A stretch of DNA of 64,000 nucleotides from Tetrahymena elliotti 4EA (lineage: Eukaryota; Ciliophora; Oligohymenophorea; Hymenostomatida; Tetrahymenidae), in the NCBI GenBank assembly GCA_000231825.2, contig JH720372.1, positions 219,944 through 283,943 of the forward strand. Direction: 5' to 3'. Every line of letters begins with the position of its first letter. The first letter of the stretch is position 1. A program made the position numbers and the translations under genes. Positions 26,248-38,485 of the stretch are shown piece after piece. The notes beneath the pieces are model-generated. The model searched no databases. It was given only the letters and a program-made list of their open reading frames with translations, and had not been told where the DNA came from.

Positions 26248-27332
26248 TTGATTTAAAAGTTGTTGCTAAAAAGAATACTTTATGAAAATCAATAAATTAT
26301 TTGTTTGCTTATTTATTTGTTATAATATATGTTATTCTTATATTCAAACCAATATAATTTTTAACAATTAATTAGCTAATTTCTTTGCAATCAATTTTTG
26401 ATTTTACCAAAAAATTGATTTGAAGTGATTTTTCATATTTTTTGTTTTTTTAGTTTTAACATCATTTCCGTGATAAAATAAAGAAATAAATTGATGAGTT
26501 TTTAATACTGTTTAAGGAATAACATCGTTGTATCTTTTAATATTTATCTAAAATATATATTGATTTTTTGATATTTTAAATCATTTATCAAAAATTTAGA
26601 ATAAACGCCTACTCATTTGATAAATTTTCAAAAAAATTCTAAATTTGCACTGTTTTTTTTTCATAATATTCTTTTGATTAGATAAGGAATACTTTTTTTT
26701 TATAAATTGTAAACATTTTAAAATGTAGTTATTTAATGATTTATCTTTTATGTTTATATGGTTAAAATATTTTATAAAATATCTTTTAACTTTTTGTTGA
26801 TTTTAATTTATTTTATTGTTTAATTCTAAATAAAATTTTCTATATCTTTTAATATTTTGTTGATGAAAATAAAAAATAAATTTGAAGAGCTAAAAATCAA
26901 CATATTTTTTGATTAGATATGATGGAAAAAATTTAAATAATATTGTCTTAGTGAAAGTATTTCATCACTTGAACAAAAAAATAAAATAAATTTTATAGTT
27001 TAATAAAATTGAATACAATAGTAAATAATTAAAAAAAAATAAGAATCACTTTTCTTTTTAAAAAATTTTGATTTACAAAGAATCGTTTTAAACTACAAAG
27101 TGATTAACTTTTATCACAAAAAAAAAGTAATTAGAATCTTTGAAATATTATTTATGATTAATCATGATTTAGATTAAAAAAATTATTTTTAATCCACTTA
27201 TTGATTTTGATTTATATAAATATTATTAGTATTTTTAGAAAAAAAAATAAGATTCAAGATAATAGGAACTATTTTATAATTATTAAATAAGGATTTAAAC
27301 CTATAAAGATTTGGCATTATTCTTTGGTAAAA
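26248..27332. other. AT-rich divergent intergenic region
   Basis: 1.1 kb between divergent genes, so it should contain promoters for the giant N/Q-rich gene (minus) and the gene at 27333 (plus). No recognisable motif or RNA gene. Confidence 0.5.
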
Positions 27333-28747
27333 ATGAATGGTTTGAATCCATAAGGCATCAATAAAAACAAAGGAATTGAAGAAGTTTAATAAGAAGATTT
27401 ACAAACTAATTCTTATACTCAATCTCCTTTAAGTCCAGTAAATAAAACTGGCTCAGATGAATAAAATGATAAAAAAAAAGCATCATATTGAATAAAATGA
27501 TGAGTTTTATAAGTCTGATTAAAATATAAAAAATGTTAAAGTCTATGATTTTAATAAATCATACTACTTAGATGAGCTTTACACTGAGGAATTTAAAATT
27601 TTCAGCAATGAAAAAGGTAAAAATCATGATGTAAATTCTTAAAGTAGAAAAGATAATTAATTTCATAAAGATCAGAGTTGCTAAGAATAATAAAAATCAA
27701 ATAGAAAAAATAATCATGCAACATCTTGTCTCAAATAAATTAACAATAATTAAATTGATTAAAGTTAAAAATATTCTCCCTATTAAGGATAATCTAATAT
27801 TTCATAATAAAATTTACCTTAGCTACAAAAATTAAAAATAGAGAAGAGTTATTCATTTTAATAACAGTAAATATTTTCAAGTAATTATGATTTACCTTTA
27901 TAGAATAATTAACAATAAAATATAGATTATCCTCATATTTATTATGACTAGTAATAACAAAATGAGTTAGAAAATTTAGGTTCATGTATTTAATAACAAT
28001 TTAAGTAAGACGAAAATCACTCATTGAAATAAGAATTTGATTCTTTTTATCAATTCGATTGTTATTTTGATTATCTTTAATAATTTGATGATATTAATCA
28101 AGAATATTTTTTTAAGTAAAAAGCTTCAGTTTTCATAGAAATAAAACTTAAAGTAAAATTTTAGTACTTAAAAAGTTGTTGATACCTAAAACTATTATGA
28201 TAATAATTACTATAACTTTACAAATGATTATAATTTTAATTCTAAAAAGTAAATTCTAATATGTGAAAATAATGTAGAAGATAATATAATCAACAATGAA
28301 AAAAAAGAAAACTTAAATAAATAAAAATTAAATCATATTAATTATATTTTATAATAACAAATTAATAACAAAATTTTATAAAATACTTACAATTAAATTA
28401 ATTTAAAAAATATTACCTATTTTACTAAAAACCATAATAATTTAAATATTAAGTCTTTTAACATATTTTTACTCATCATAACTACATAAAAGAAAAATAT
28501 ATAAATTACTATTATCTTAAAAAAATAAGATTTTAAGATAAATAATCTGAAAAAACATAATTTGAGTAACTTTATTTTTTTAATTTGTTGTTAGTAAGTA
28601 GCTTTTTAATTTTATCATATTAAAGCTAACTTCATTTTTTCAAAATTTATAATCAATTATTAAAAGGATGTATATAGATGCTTTATCTATTTGTAGAAGT
28701 ATGTTTTATATTAATATTTATTAAAAATTTAGTCTTATTTCACTTGA
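27333..28747 (+). CDS. N/Q-rich protein of about 440 aa, three exons
   Basis: ATG 27333 (MNGLNPQGINKNKGIEEVQQ). Exons are 27333-27437, 27481-28115 and 28165-28747, with introns of 43 nt (GTAAAT...AAAG) and 49 nt (GTAAAA...TTAG). The exons total 1,323 nt, a whole number of codons. The protein is rich in Gln, Asn, Lys and Tyr with no recognisable domain; short ordered stretches include YYLDELYTEEFKIF. The region after about 28330 becomes very AT-rich and hydrophobic, so TGA 28745-28747 may not be the real end. The first intron contains nine A in a row and its sequence also translates sensibly, so an indel in that run is an alternative explanation. Confidence 0.6.
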
Positions 28748-29579
28748 ATAAATTTAAAATATGCTAATCAAAATATTAAAAATGTACATTTTTAAATGTT
28801 TTCTTGAAAAAAAAAAGTTTTTTGAATTTATTATCATTATGACTCATATATTTCGCTTTAGAAAAAATATTTTTGAAATTTTTTACTGAATTTAAAAATA
28901 AAAACATAAAATAATTAATAATGAAATTTTATTTATTCTCATTTTAAATTTTTATTTTTTTGAATTTATAAGGTTACTTATTAACTAAAAAATAAAAAAA
29001 TATTTTAGTATTTTGGTAATTAAATATTTAGTATGTAAATTTGTTGTCATATTTACTTTAAGAAAAAAGAAAATTCTTCGATTTAAATACAAGAATATTG
29101 TTATTAATTAAAAGGCGAGTCATTAAGATTTTAGATTGCATATTAATGAAGCTAAGTGCAATATAAAATATGGAATTTTTCTATGAGATAAATATGTTAA
29201 AATGAATGATAAGATATTCTCTTTGATTTATTTAATTTTAAAAGGATTTCTGATATATTTAGAATACAGAATATTAATAAACAGCAAAAAAATGATCAAG
29301 ATAACATTTTTGCTTCTTTTAAAGTACTAAAATCGTCATATAATGATTAATCTTAAAAAATAGAGAGCAATATAACAACTAATTAAAAAATCTATATAAA
29401 GAAAGTAAAAAGAAATCAGTCAAATACTTTTTTAATTAATAAATACGCTTATTTTTTAAATAGAAGTGAAAGATATATAAAAAATAAAGGAGAAGTAGCC
29501 CAAAACTTTGCATATAAAACTTATAGCTTATTTAAAGGTACTTGGACATAAAAAACTAAAAAAATTAACAAGAGAAGCA
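28748..29579. other. AT-rich intergenic region
   Basis: 0.8 kb upstream of the protease gene. No coding island, RNA gene or repeat seen. Confidence 0.5.
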
Positions 29580-31476
29580 ATGAATTACTAGAAGATAGAT
29601 GAAATAAAAAAATTTTGTGGTTATTTACTAGTTTAGACCACTGAGCAGAGAATTTTGAATGATATGTCATTCTATTTACAGACACCCTCAAGAGAAATTA
29701 GAGAATTAGACAAAAAATAATAAAAATCGGATTAGAAAATTGAAATAGAATAAAAAGAAGAATCTTAAAAGAGTTAACATGACTAAAATATAGGTAAGGA
29801 AGTAGAATTGGATATGACTAAGAGAGATATTTATAATTCTAGTCAAAGTTGTTATATTTTAAGGACAGCAAATGATACTTTTGTAGTAACAAGTGGTCTC
29901 ATTTTCTTTAATTTCTTGGAGTAATCTGATAGAGCTATTTTAGAAAAGGACTACACCCTTGATTTGACAAATTTGAATGTGAATGCTCAGTTTCATTTGT
30001 GCTTGGAAAATTACCCAAAGGAGTATATTCAAATTACTCCCTTTAAATTAGCTTTAGATGAAGACGTTATGGAGTTCTTCCAAGAAGTGCGCAATAAATC
30101 ATTTTCATATAAGAATCAAGCAAAGATTAATATCTAGTATGATGAAAGGATAGTAAAAAATACATCTCTACTCTTTTTTAAGGTAAAGAGTGAGAAGGAT
30201 TTAAAAGAATTAAATAGGTATTTATCATTTACAAATATCCCATACTCAACCAAAATGCCAACTTAAGGACAATAAATTACCACTTTATCTTCTCCATTTG
30301 GTATATTAAGTTCTTAGCTCTACCACAATATTTTAGGCCAAGGCGTAATTGCAAATATATTTGATGTAGAGGCTAATCAAAAGATGAAAAGTAATATTCT
30401 CAATTATTTATATTTAAATTAGAAAGTGAAAAAAATGTTCTATTATCTTTAAAAATAAAGGATTTCATAAGCATATCTTAATGCTTGATATGATTAATTT
30501 TGGTGGTAAGGAAGGAGGTTTGGTCCTTGATGAAGAACAAAATGTTATTGGCATGTTACTTCCTTCATTCAGCTTCTAAGGTGCTAATAGCATATACTTT
30601 TCATTTGCTATTTCTGCTAAGACAGTACTTGAACTTGCTACAACAAGGTTAGACAAATTCAAATCTATCAAAAAAGAATAACCAAAGGAGGTTTTAGAGA
30701 CAAATAAATTCATTTAAAATATTTGTTTGATTTAATGTAAATTTTTTTTTTTTGAGCATTTGATAAAATAATTTTACTTATGAATAGCTTCTTATGGGCA
30801 TTTTTCTGGTATTGTAATTAATGATAAAGGTTACATTCTCTCAGTTAGACATGGGTTAGATTTCTTAGCAAAGCATAGTACAGTTTAAGTTCATATTATA
30901 GGATATTTCAAAACTTTAGAAGCAAATATTGTTTGTGTAAGTGAAGGAGATTATGATGTTTGTCTTTTAAAAACAAAGGAAAATATTAAACATATTTTAG
31001 AACTAAAACCTATTTCATTATATGTACCTTCTTCAAAATAACAAATTTTTGAAGGTTCTGAAGTAATTAGTGTAGGTTATGGATTAGTACATCCTTCTAA
31101 ATTACCTTAAGTTAGCAATGGTATAGTGAGTAAATTTATAAAAACTTAACTTGGAGAAGATGCTTTAATACAAACAAATACAAGAATACAAAATGGAAGT
31201 AGTGGAGGTGCTTTGATACTAAAAGAATCAAATAAGTTGATAGGAATGACTTTATTTAATCTTAAGCATATAAAATATGGAAATATTTGTGATTTGAACT
31301 TCTGCCTCCATCATAAAATATTAGAGCCTTTATTTGACTTAATTAATAAAGGAGCTTCCGTTGATGAAATTAAGTAGCTTTCATTATGGACCTATAAAAA
31401 TAGTGAATTAAAAAAGTTACATTCCCTTCAAACAATCGAATAGGTTCCTAAGTATAATGTAAGACCACTCTTATGA
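29580..31476 (+). CDS. Two-domain trypsin-like serine protease, TYSND1/Deg15-like
   Basis: ATG 29580; exons 29580-30390, 30461-30736, 30788-31476 (introns 70 and 51 nt), 591 aa. The N-terminal half carries a degenerate protease fold resembling TYSND1: SSPFGIL, then LMLDMINFGGKEGGLVLDEE. The C-terminal half has a full triad in order: His384 (SVRHGLDFL), Asp419 (GDYDVCLL; Asp417 is a nearby alternative) and Ser501 in NGSSGGAL. TYSND1 and plant Deg15 process peroxisomal matrix proteins; that role here rests on domain layout. The C-terminus reads NVRPLL, not an SKL-type peroxisomal signal, so peroxisomal location is not supported by the tail unless a 3' exon is missed. A mitochondrial or other HtrA/Deg-type protease is the alternative. 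Confidence 0.75.
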
Positions 31477-32737
31477 TTGATTTGGTCATTCCTCTTTAAG
31501 TATTTTACAAACAAAGAGCATTTAATATTTAAAGAATTATAAACAAATTATTTTTTTTTTATTAAATGGATTATTGTAATTCAGAAAAATCTGTAGAACT
31601 TTTACATCCTTCTGTGTTCATTTATCCTTTAAGATATAAATTTAACATTAAATTAATATTTTTGCAATCGTTAAATTTTATGAGACCACAAAGCTGATAG
31701 TTTTAGTAAGAACTTTCAAACTGTTTTTATTTTTAAAGTGTATTTCAAATCATTTTAAGATAAGTATTTTAAGTTTTTAAGATTTTTTAAAATAGTTATA
31801 AAAGAATTAACACAGACAGCTAGCAGTACAAGGTTTAGAATATTTATTTAAACATTTATGAAGAATATTATTTAAATTTAATAAAAGGAAATAAAATGAA
31901 ATAAGTTAGTTTTATTTTTTATTCTAAAAGATTTTACAAATCAACCTATTAATAAATAACACATTTTTATTTAAAACTCTTATTCAAGAAAAAATATTAA
32001 TTACTAAAAATAAATAAAATATTTTTAATAATATTTCAGTTTTTTTCATTTAGAATTGATAAAATAAATTTTATTGATTTTCTTAAAATATATCTTTGTT
32101 TTGTTAAATTTACATAGCTAATAGTAGATTATTAAAGATTAAGAATACACAAAAATGGAATTCAGGAGTTTATTTACTTAAATTAATTTTCAGAATAAAA
32201 AATAATGGTGTACAAAGCCATCAGGTAAATTAGTTTTTTGAAGTTTATTAGATTTACTGATATTAAGTAAGTAAGGATAAGTAGAAAGAGTGTTTATCAA
32301 AAAGAATTTTGCAAAGAATCTTCTAATAGATATTAAAAATTAAAAATAAAAGTCTAATTAAAAATTGTAAAGAGCCATATATAATCTAATTGATAATTGA
32401 ATGAATTAAATATATAAATTTAATATCTTCAAGAATATCCTATCATTTTTTGAATGAAATTTTTAGATTTGAAAAAAAGTCATTAATGACTCATTCATTC
32501 AATGTTTATATTCATTCCTTCAAAAACTCTAATTAAATATGCAAAAGATACTAATTAAGAGCTTGTAAGTTAGTCAGTCCTCTTTCAATCTCTATTTATA
32601 TGATTAATTGAGTTGTAAAAAGAAATAAATAACTAAATAAACTCTACTTAAAAAGCAAAAAAAAAAATTAGCTAATTAAAATCAGTATTAAAAGTTTTAA
32701 TAAAGTAATTAAAAGAAAAGTAAATTAATTAACAAAA
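31477..32737. other. AT-rich intergenic region
   Basis: 1.26 kb between the protease and cytochrome c genes. No gene or RNA is recognised. Upstream of the cytochrome gene the 5' leader is A-rich, and the ATG sits in the context AACAAAAATG, a common ciliate start context. Confidence 0.5.
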
Positions 32738-33262
32738 ATGAGTTCAAATAGTTCAAGTGGTAATTCTGGTTATTACGGAAGTAGCACTGCAGTTAATAGC
32801 AATGCATCATAAAATTTAGGAAAAAACAATGTTTAAAAGTTGGGAGAACACAAATATACCACAAGAAAATTTTTCGTACCTCCTGACAGAGACGATATTG
32901 ATATTCCTGATGGTGATCCTTTAAGAGGTGAAATTATCTATAAAAATGGTTGCATGGGTTGTCATGAGTTGGATGAAGACACATGTATGGGCCCTTCTAT
33001 GCGTTGGGTCTATATGAGAAAGGCAGGTGTCAGTAAAAATTTCAGAGGTTATTCTTCACTCATGCCTTCAGGCAAGTTCTACTGGAATAGAAATTCCTTA
33101 GATTAATTCTTAGAAGATCCTGAAAAAATGTTCCCAGATACTAATATGGCTTTTTATGGTATGAAGGATTCTTTTGAGAGAGCTTGTTTGATTGAATACT
33201 TGCACTACTTGAGAGTTGGAACAGATGGTGCCTAACGCCAACCTAAAACTTTTATTTTGTGA
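32738..33262 (+). CDS. Divergent mitochondrial-type cytochrome c, 174 aa
   Basis: A single frame, ATG 32738 to TGA 33260-33262. Residues 1-50 are a Ser/Asn/Gly-rich extension (MSSNSSSGNSGYYGSS). A class I cytochrome c fold follows: GDPLRGEIIYKNGCMGCHEL carries the CxxCH haem site and axial His, MGPS matches the conserved Pro loop, FYWNRNSLDQFLEDP matches the TW(N)xxxLxxFLxNP region, and NMAFYG gives the axial Met. The C-terminal helix reads ERACLIEYLHYL. Typical cytochrome c is about 105-115 aa, so the extension and a short tail are extra. It should carry electrons between complexes III and IV or be bound to a respiratory complex; which is unknown. The extension is not an obvious mitochondrial presequence. 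It differs enough from the usual ciliate cytochrome c to be a paralogue. Confidence 0.85.
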
Positions 33263-33359
33263 TTGATTTCTTTTATCTATGGCCTTGATATTTCAATAGT
33301 GATCAAAGATATTAAAGGAAGCAAAGCATCATAAAATTAACAAACGAAATAACAAACTA

Positions 33360-33720
33360 TATCTATAAATTAACTTTTATTGTGTATATACATATTCATA
33401 CTTGTGGGTTACTATATTTTAATTGCCACTTGATTACTGAATTAACAATTCAGTCTCTATTTCTATTATATTTTTTTCTCTAGCATTTCAATTTCTATGC
33501 ATTCATTTTCAATAACAATACTCTGTAGTTTTAAGTCTCTATATATTTAATCTAAATTTTTTCTTTGCTTGGCCAATTTTCTTTATTCATCTCCCTAATT
33601 TAAGAATTCTTAAAGAATATTTAATTTTCTTGGTAGTTAATTTTTTATTTAAAATGAATAAACATAGATGTGTAAATTTGATAATTATAGATTTTTTCTA
33701 GAAGATCAAATCTAAATTGC
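33360..33720 (-). CDS. Coiled-coil coding exon, ends unresolved
   Basis: Convergent with the cytochrome c gene. One minus-strand frame reads a charged helical sequence with heptad-like spacing (QRKLAKQRKNLDQIYRDLK, then ECIEIEMLEKKIQQKQ). A likely start ATG lies at 33756 (MIVDDDL), but I could not place an in-phase intron between it and this exon. On the 3' side the frame runs without TGA into the antisense of the cytochrome gene, so an intron or nearby end is probable. No family recognised. Confidence 0.45.
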
Positions 33721-33756
33721 CTTTCAAAAGGCTACTAAATCGTCATCCACTATCAT

Positions 33757-34575
33757 TTTAAAAAATTAAATATAAAATAAATATTATTCCTTAAGTAGAA
33801 TTTAATTTCTGAAAAAATTAAATTTTAAAATAAACAATTTTATCCAAAATGCAAAGATAGAAAAGAACTAATCAGCAATAAAATAAGTATAACGTTTTCA
33901 TTCCAGTTTTTTATTGGAAAATAAATTTGATATTTTTTCTTTCTCAAAAAAAGAAATGTTTAAAAAAGGAGAGAGTATTATTTTTTAAAATTAATTTACT
34001 TCTTTTTAAGCTTTTCAATCAGACTTCATGTTTTAAAAATAATTTATTTATTTGGATAAAATGAATTAAAAATAATTAATATGAATAATTATTTAAAATT
34101 TTACGTATTAATGATGTTTATTTATTTTCAATGGATCTTTGTAAATTGCAAGCTACAAAAAATAATTTTAAACAAAATGTGATTGAGGAAATTTATTCTT
34201 TGGAACTTTGAAGAGCTTAGTATAGTATAAATATTTATTAAATTTTAAAATAAGAATATTAGAAATTTAAATATTTGATACACAGATTTTGAAAAATTAC
34301 TAGTTTAAAAAGCTTATTATAAATATTTTGAATATTTTTTAATAAAAGTAACTAAATGACCTGAATTATTTGTTTAAATAATTTTATGATATGATAATAT
34401 GCTTATTTACTTTTGAATTAAATTTTAGATTTACAAAAACTTGTTGTTAGTTTTTGTGTTGTTCAATTTTTATAAAAAGAATTTACATCTAAATTCTAAA
34501 ATTTATTTTCATAGTACTGTTTATTTGTTTTTTTGGTAAATTTGCAAAAATAAAACATAAATAAACAAATATTTA
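33757..34575. other. AT-rich divergent intergenic region
   Basis: 0.8 kb between the minus-strand coiled-coil exon and the plus-strand gene at 34576. No feature seen. Confidence 0.5.
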
Positions 34576-36273
34576 ATGGCAGAAAGATTAAAATCTCCTT
34601 TCTCCTTAAAATGCATTAATAGTATTTACGGAGTTAAAGCAATAACACCACTTATAGATTAAAAAGACTAAAAGATTGAATTTGAACACTAAAATGCTAA
34701 AAAAAATTCAGATAGAATCAAATCTTTGATTATAAAATATTTAAAAGATGTTTAGCCTTAATAGACTCCTCTTTAAAAAAATAGAGAGGAAGTTTAAGAA
34801 ATAATTAATGATATACATGGTAAGGGTTTTATTGGTTGGATGTTGACTAAAAAGTAGATGAGAAATTTCAATAAACAGAATAGACTTGGAAACAAAGAGT
34901 ACACAACTAATTTAATCAGAAGAGTCGAATCAACAAGCTAAGCTTAATTATTAAAGAAATAATCCACTATTTTTAGTGAAGAGATGGCATAAAACCTGAG
35001 TCCTAGTTCTCCTACTTCTAGTTTAAAGATATCCTAGCTCGTTTTGGAAAGGTAATCTTCGTCTTCTGCAATTAAAAAAGTGCCATTAAATGTTTCTGTT
35101 ATTTCTACTGATGAAAAACCTCTACCTAAAAAATAATCAATACTTCTCAATAATTACAAGAGTTAAGATAGTTTACTCAAAGAAAATAATTTAAATTTCA
35201 GTGAAAATGAACCTTAAACAGAAAAAAATATCTTAGCAAAATCATAATTTAGTAATGCCTAAAGATCAACTCCTGTAAGAGATGTGAAAAAAAATATACC
35301 TATACTACTTAATCTTCCTAATCACATTAGAACTGGATCTTTACCAACAAATTTAAACCAAGTATAGCAAAGTGAAAACCTTAGAACAGATAGATAAATA
35401 AATTCCAAAAGTAAATTTAAAAATTCACAACAAAGATCATTCCCTAGAAGCATTAATATTACTGATAGAGAACATTATAAATAATCTTAAGATAATAATT
35501 TAAAATAAGTATTTTCAAATGATAGTACTTGTTACAATTCTAATACTATTCCTTAAATTGTTTCTATTAATAATCAAAACTCTACTCAAAAGGGATTTCT
35601 ATCCGAAAGGCACCTAAATAATGAAAATGTAAATTTTGCAAACTAGTTTAAAACTTCAAGATGTAAATTTATTTTAAATATTTTAGATAAATTAATAATT
35701 CATTTATTTTATTCCAAAAAAGTACTAAGCTCAGAAGAAAAGGCTTTAGAAAAGTATATAAGACAAAGCAGTGCAATTTAAAATATTTAAAGTATAAACT
35801 TTAAGAAATACTAAGATGTTAGATCATAAAAAATATGGTAAACCAGGAGATCTTATCAGTTTAATTCCAAAGTAACAAACGATTTAGATTCAATGAAAAA
35901 GAAGTAAGAAGTTTAAAAAGAAAAAGTTGATAAATAGCTAAAAAACGCTCAAGAATTATATAATCTAGAAGAATGTCCTGTCATTACCTAATAAATGCAA
36001 AAAAAAAATAGAGAAATCATGCATTCTCCATTCTTTGAGTATTTAACTTTGCACAATATACTTTGTTAATTATATTTAATAATGAAAAATAGAGTTAATA
36101 TTTAAGAGCCCTACAGAAAAACCCTCCTTCTTTATGATTATTTAGAAGATGAAAGCAAGTTCAACTAGAGAGGATTATAATAGGATACAAAAATCACTTA
36201 AATTTAAAAAACTGAAGCTTTTAAAAAATTCAATCATTTTGTCTAAAAATACAAATTAACATCATAAATTTGA
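34576..36273 (+). CDS. Unknown basic, Ser/Asn-rich protein, 565 aa
   Basis: One frame from ATG 34576 (MAERLKSPFSLKCINSIYGV) to TGA 36271-36273. The N-terminal about 120 residues look ordered, with GKGFIGWMLTKKQMRNF followed by a basic helix. Residues about 130-350 are Ser/Pro/Asn-rich and probably disordered. From about 360 the protein is again helical and charged (KKKQEVQKEKVDKQLKNAQE). The tail contains EPYRKTLLLYDYLEDES. I recognise no domain. It lies 430 bp upstream of the kinase gene on the same strand, which does not by itself imply shared function. Confidence 0.8.
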
Positions 36274-36703
36274 TTATATTTATTTATTCTTCTTCAATTC
36301 TTAATTCGCTCTTAAATATTTTTCAAAAAAAAAAAAATCAGAATTTTTAAAAAATTTAGCTTTTTCATTTATTTAGTTTGTGGTGTTTACTACCAAAAAA
36401 AGGCAATGGAATTTTTTAATTAGGTTAAAAAAGTTCTATTTACTACTAGAAATTTGATGAACTTTTGAGTAAGTAAGTAAACTTAAAATTCATAATTTTA
36501 GGTATATTTATTTAATAGTTTGTTTATTTCTAAATAATTTGCTATAAAGTATTTATATTTTAAGCAACTTTATTCTATATCAAAAGTAGCGTTTTTGCAA
36601 TCAAATCTTATAGTTTTAAAAAAAAGTAAATCTATGTTTGAATTTTTATCAAAAATAACTAAATTAATAATTCATCTAATATTTTTTTACTTAAAGTAGA
36701 AAA
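36274..36703. other. AT-rich intergenic region
   Basis: 430 bp, the shortest clear gap between neighbouring genes here. It should hold the 3' flank of the upstream gene and the promoter of the kinase gene. No motif recognised. Confidence 0.45.
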
Positions 36704-38485
36704 ATGGATAAATCTTTAGAATTAACTACTAACTCTTCTTAAGAGCCTCCTATATTACATCTTTAGAAATCCAAATAAGGTTCAATCAAGATACAGCCTA
36801 AAGATTTTATTTTTAAAAATTAAAAGCATTTCCTTGAAGTATATTAGATATAGAAGGATGGTTAATTAGGAGAGGGTGGGCATGCTTCAATTTATAAGTT
36901 AAATGAAGCAGATTAAGATGATAATAGTCAAAGCTCTTAGAGAAAGTGTGCAAAAAAATTTGAAAAAAAGAATTTATTCTTTAAAAATAGTGAAATTTAG
37001 AGTTTGAAATCCTTGGATCACCCAAATATTGTTAAATTATATGAATATTTTGATGAAAGAGATGCATATTATATCATCATGGAAGAGGTTCAAGGAAGAG
37101 ATTTATTTGAAGAAATTTCACAAAGGAAAAAACCTTTTGGAGAAAATGAAGCTTGTGAGATTGTTTAATAAGTTTTACTAGCATTGAGCTACACTCATTA
37201 AAAAGGAATAGTGCACAGAGATATAAAACTAGAAAATATTATGGTTAGCCTAATCAATACTTGGAACAATAATATACAATCTTAATCTACTTAATCTAAT
37301 GACGATTTAGAAGTGTAAAAAAAATAATAAATAAATTTAAAAAATGATACTTCATTAGAATAAAATTTAATTCATTCAAATCAAAATTAAGAGAACCATT
37401 AAGATTCAACAGGCTTATAAAAAGATTCAAGCTCTCATACAGAGGTTTTACAAATAAATCTTAACATATAAAAAAAAAAATCTCAAGAAATAAATCAACC
37501 TTAATGGAGAGTAAAGTTAATAGATTGGAGTTTTGGAACAGATAAAATTTAGAGCAAAAATAAATTTTTAAGTACAATGTGTGGCTCTCTTATGTATTAA
37601 GCCCCAGAATATTTTGATAAAAAGTATACAGAGAAAATAGATATTTGGTCATTAGGAGTAGTAATGTATACCATGCTTGCAAATAGATATCCATTTGGAT
37701 AGAATTGTAAAAGCAAATTATAAATATAAGAATAGATTTAAAAAGAATAAATATCTTTTGGTAAAGAATGGGAGAGTATTAGTGATGAGGCCAAGGATCT
37801 CATTAACAAGATGCTAGAAAAAAATCCAGACCAAAGACCAAGTGCTTAAGAGCTTTTAAATCATATTTGGTTCAAAACTCATAAGACAAATTCAACTGTA
37901 CTGTAAGATACAGAATAGTTGAAAACTAATCTAAGAAATTTAAAATAATTTAAATGCTAGAATGAATTTCAAAAAGCAATCTTGACATTTATAAGTGTTA
38001 ATTTAGTTTCAAGCCAAGATAAAACAGAGCTTGAAAATTTATTTAAAAGACTTGATACAAATTAAGATGGAAGACTAAGTAAAGAAGAAATACTCAATGG
38101 ATATAATTAGATCTGGCATAAAAATTACATGTCAGAAGAGCAGATTAATCAAATATTTGATTAAGTAGACTCAGATTAAAGTAATTCTATTGATTACAGT
38201 GAATTCATAACTGCTACTCTTGAGAGAAAAATATATAATGAAAAAGCCTACTTATAAAAAGCTTTTAAACTATTTGACCAAGATGGAGATGGTCATATAA
38301 CCAAGGATGAAATTTTAAAAGTAATTGGAAAAGCAGATGATGAAGACTAAACTTCAGAGATTGAACAACAAATCCAACAAATTATTGAGCAAATAGATGT
38401 TAATTAAGATGGAAAAATATAATTTGAAGAATTTTGTTAAATTATTTAATCTTTCACAAGCTAAGAAGTATAAATGAGTTAATGA
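36704..38485 (+). CDS. Calcium-dependent protein kinase (CDPK-like), 593 aa
   Basis: A single frame, ATG 36704 to TGA 38483-38485. The kinase domain spans about residues 50-390: Gly-loop GEGGHAS, likely ATP lysine Lys85 (CAKKF), catalytic loop HRDIKLEN at 171-178, then a polar Q/N-rich insert of about 80 residues. Asp274 follows in LIDWSFG, then MYQAPEY and the DIWSLGVVMYTML region. A junction helix leads to four EF-hands whose first Asp residues are 451, 489, 525 and 565 (DTNQDGRLSKEE, DSDQSNSIDYSE, DQDGDGHITKDE, DVNQDGKIQFEE). This is the CDPK layout of plants, apicomplexans and ciliates: calcium binding releases the kinase. The usual DFG is DWS here, keeping the metal-binding Asp but losing Gly. 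All four EF loops keep first-position Asp and last-position Glu. Confidence 0.9.

Noticed and set aside
27438..27480. Frameshift in the nine-A run suggesting a pseudogene
   Set aside because: A 43-nt GTAAAT...AAAG intron joins the flanking frames in phase, and the full three-exon model sums to whole codons. A homopolymer error remains a lesser possibility.
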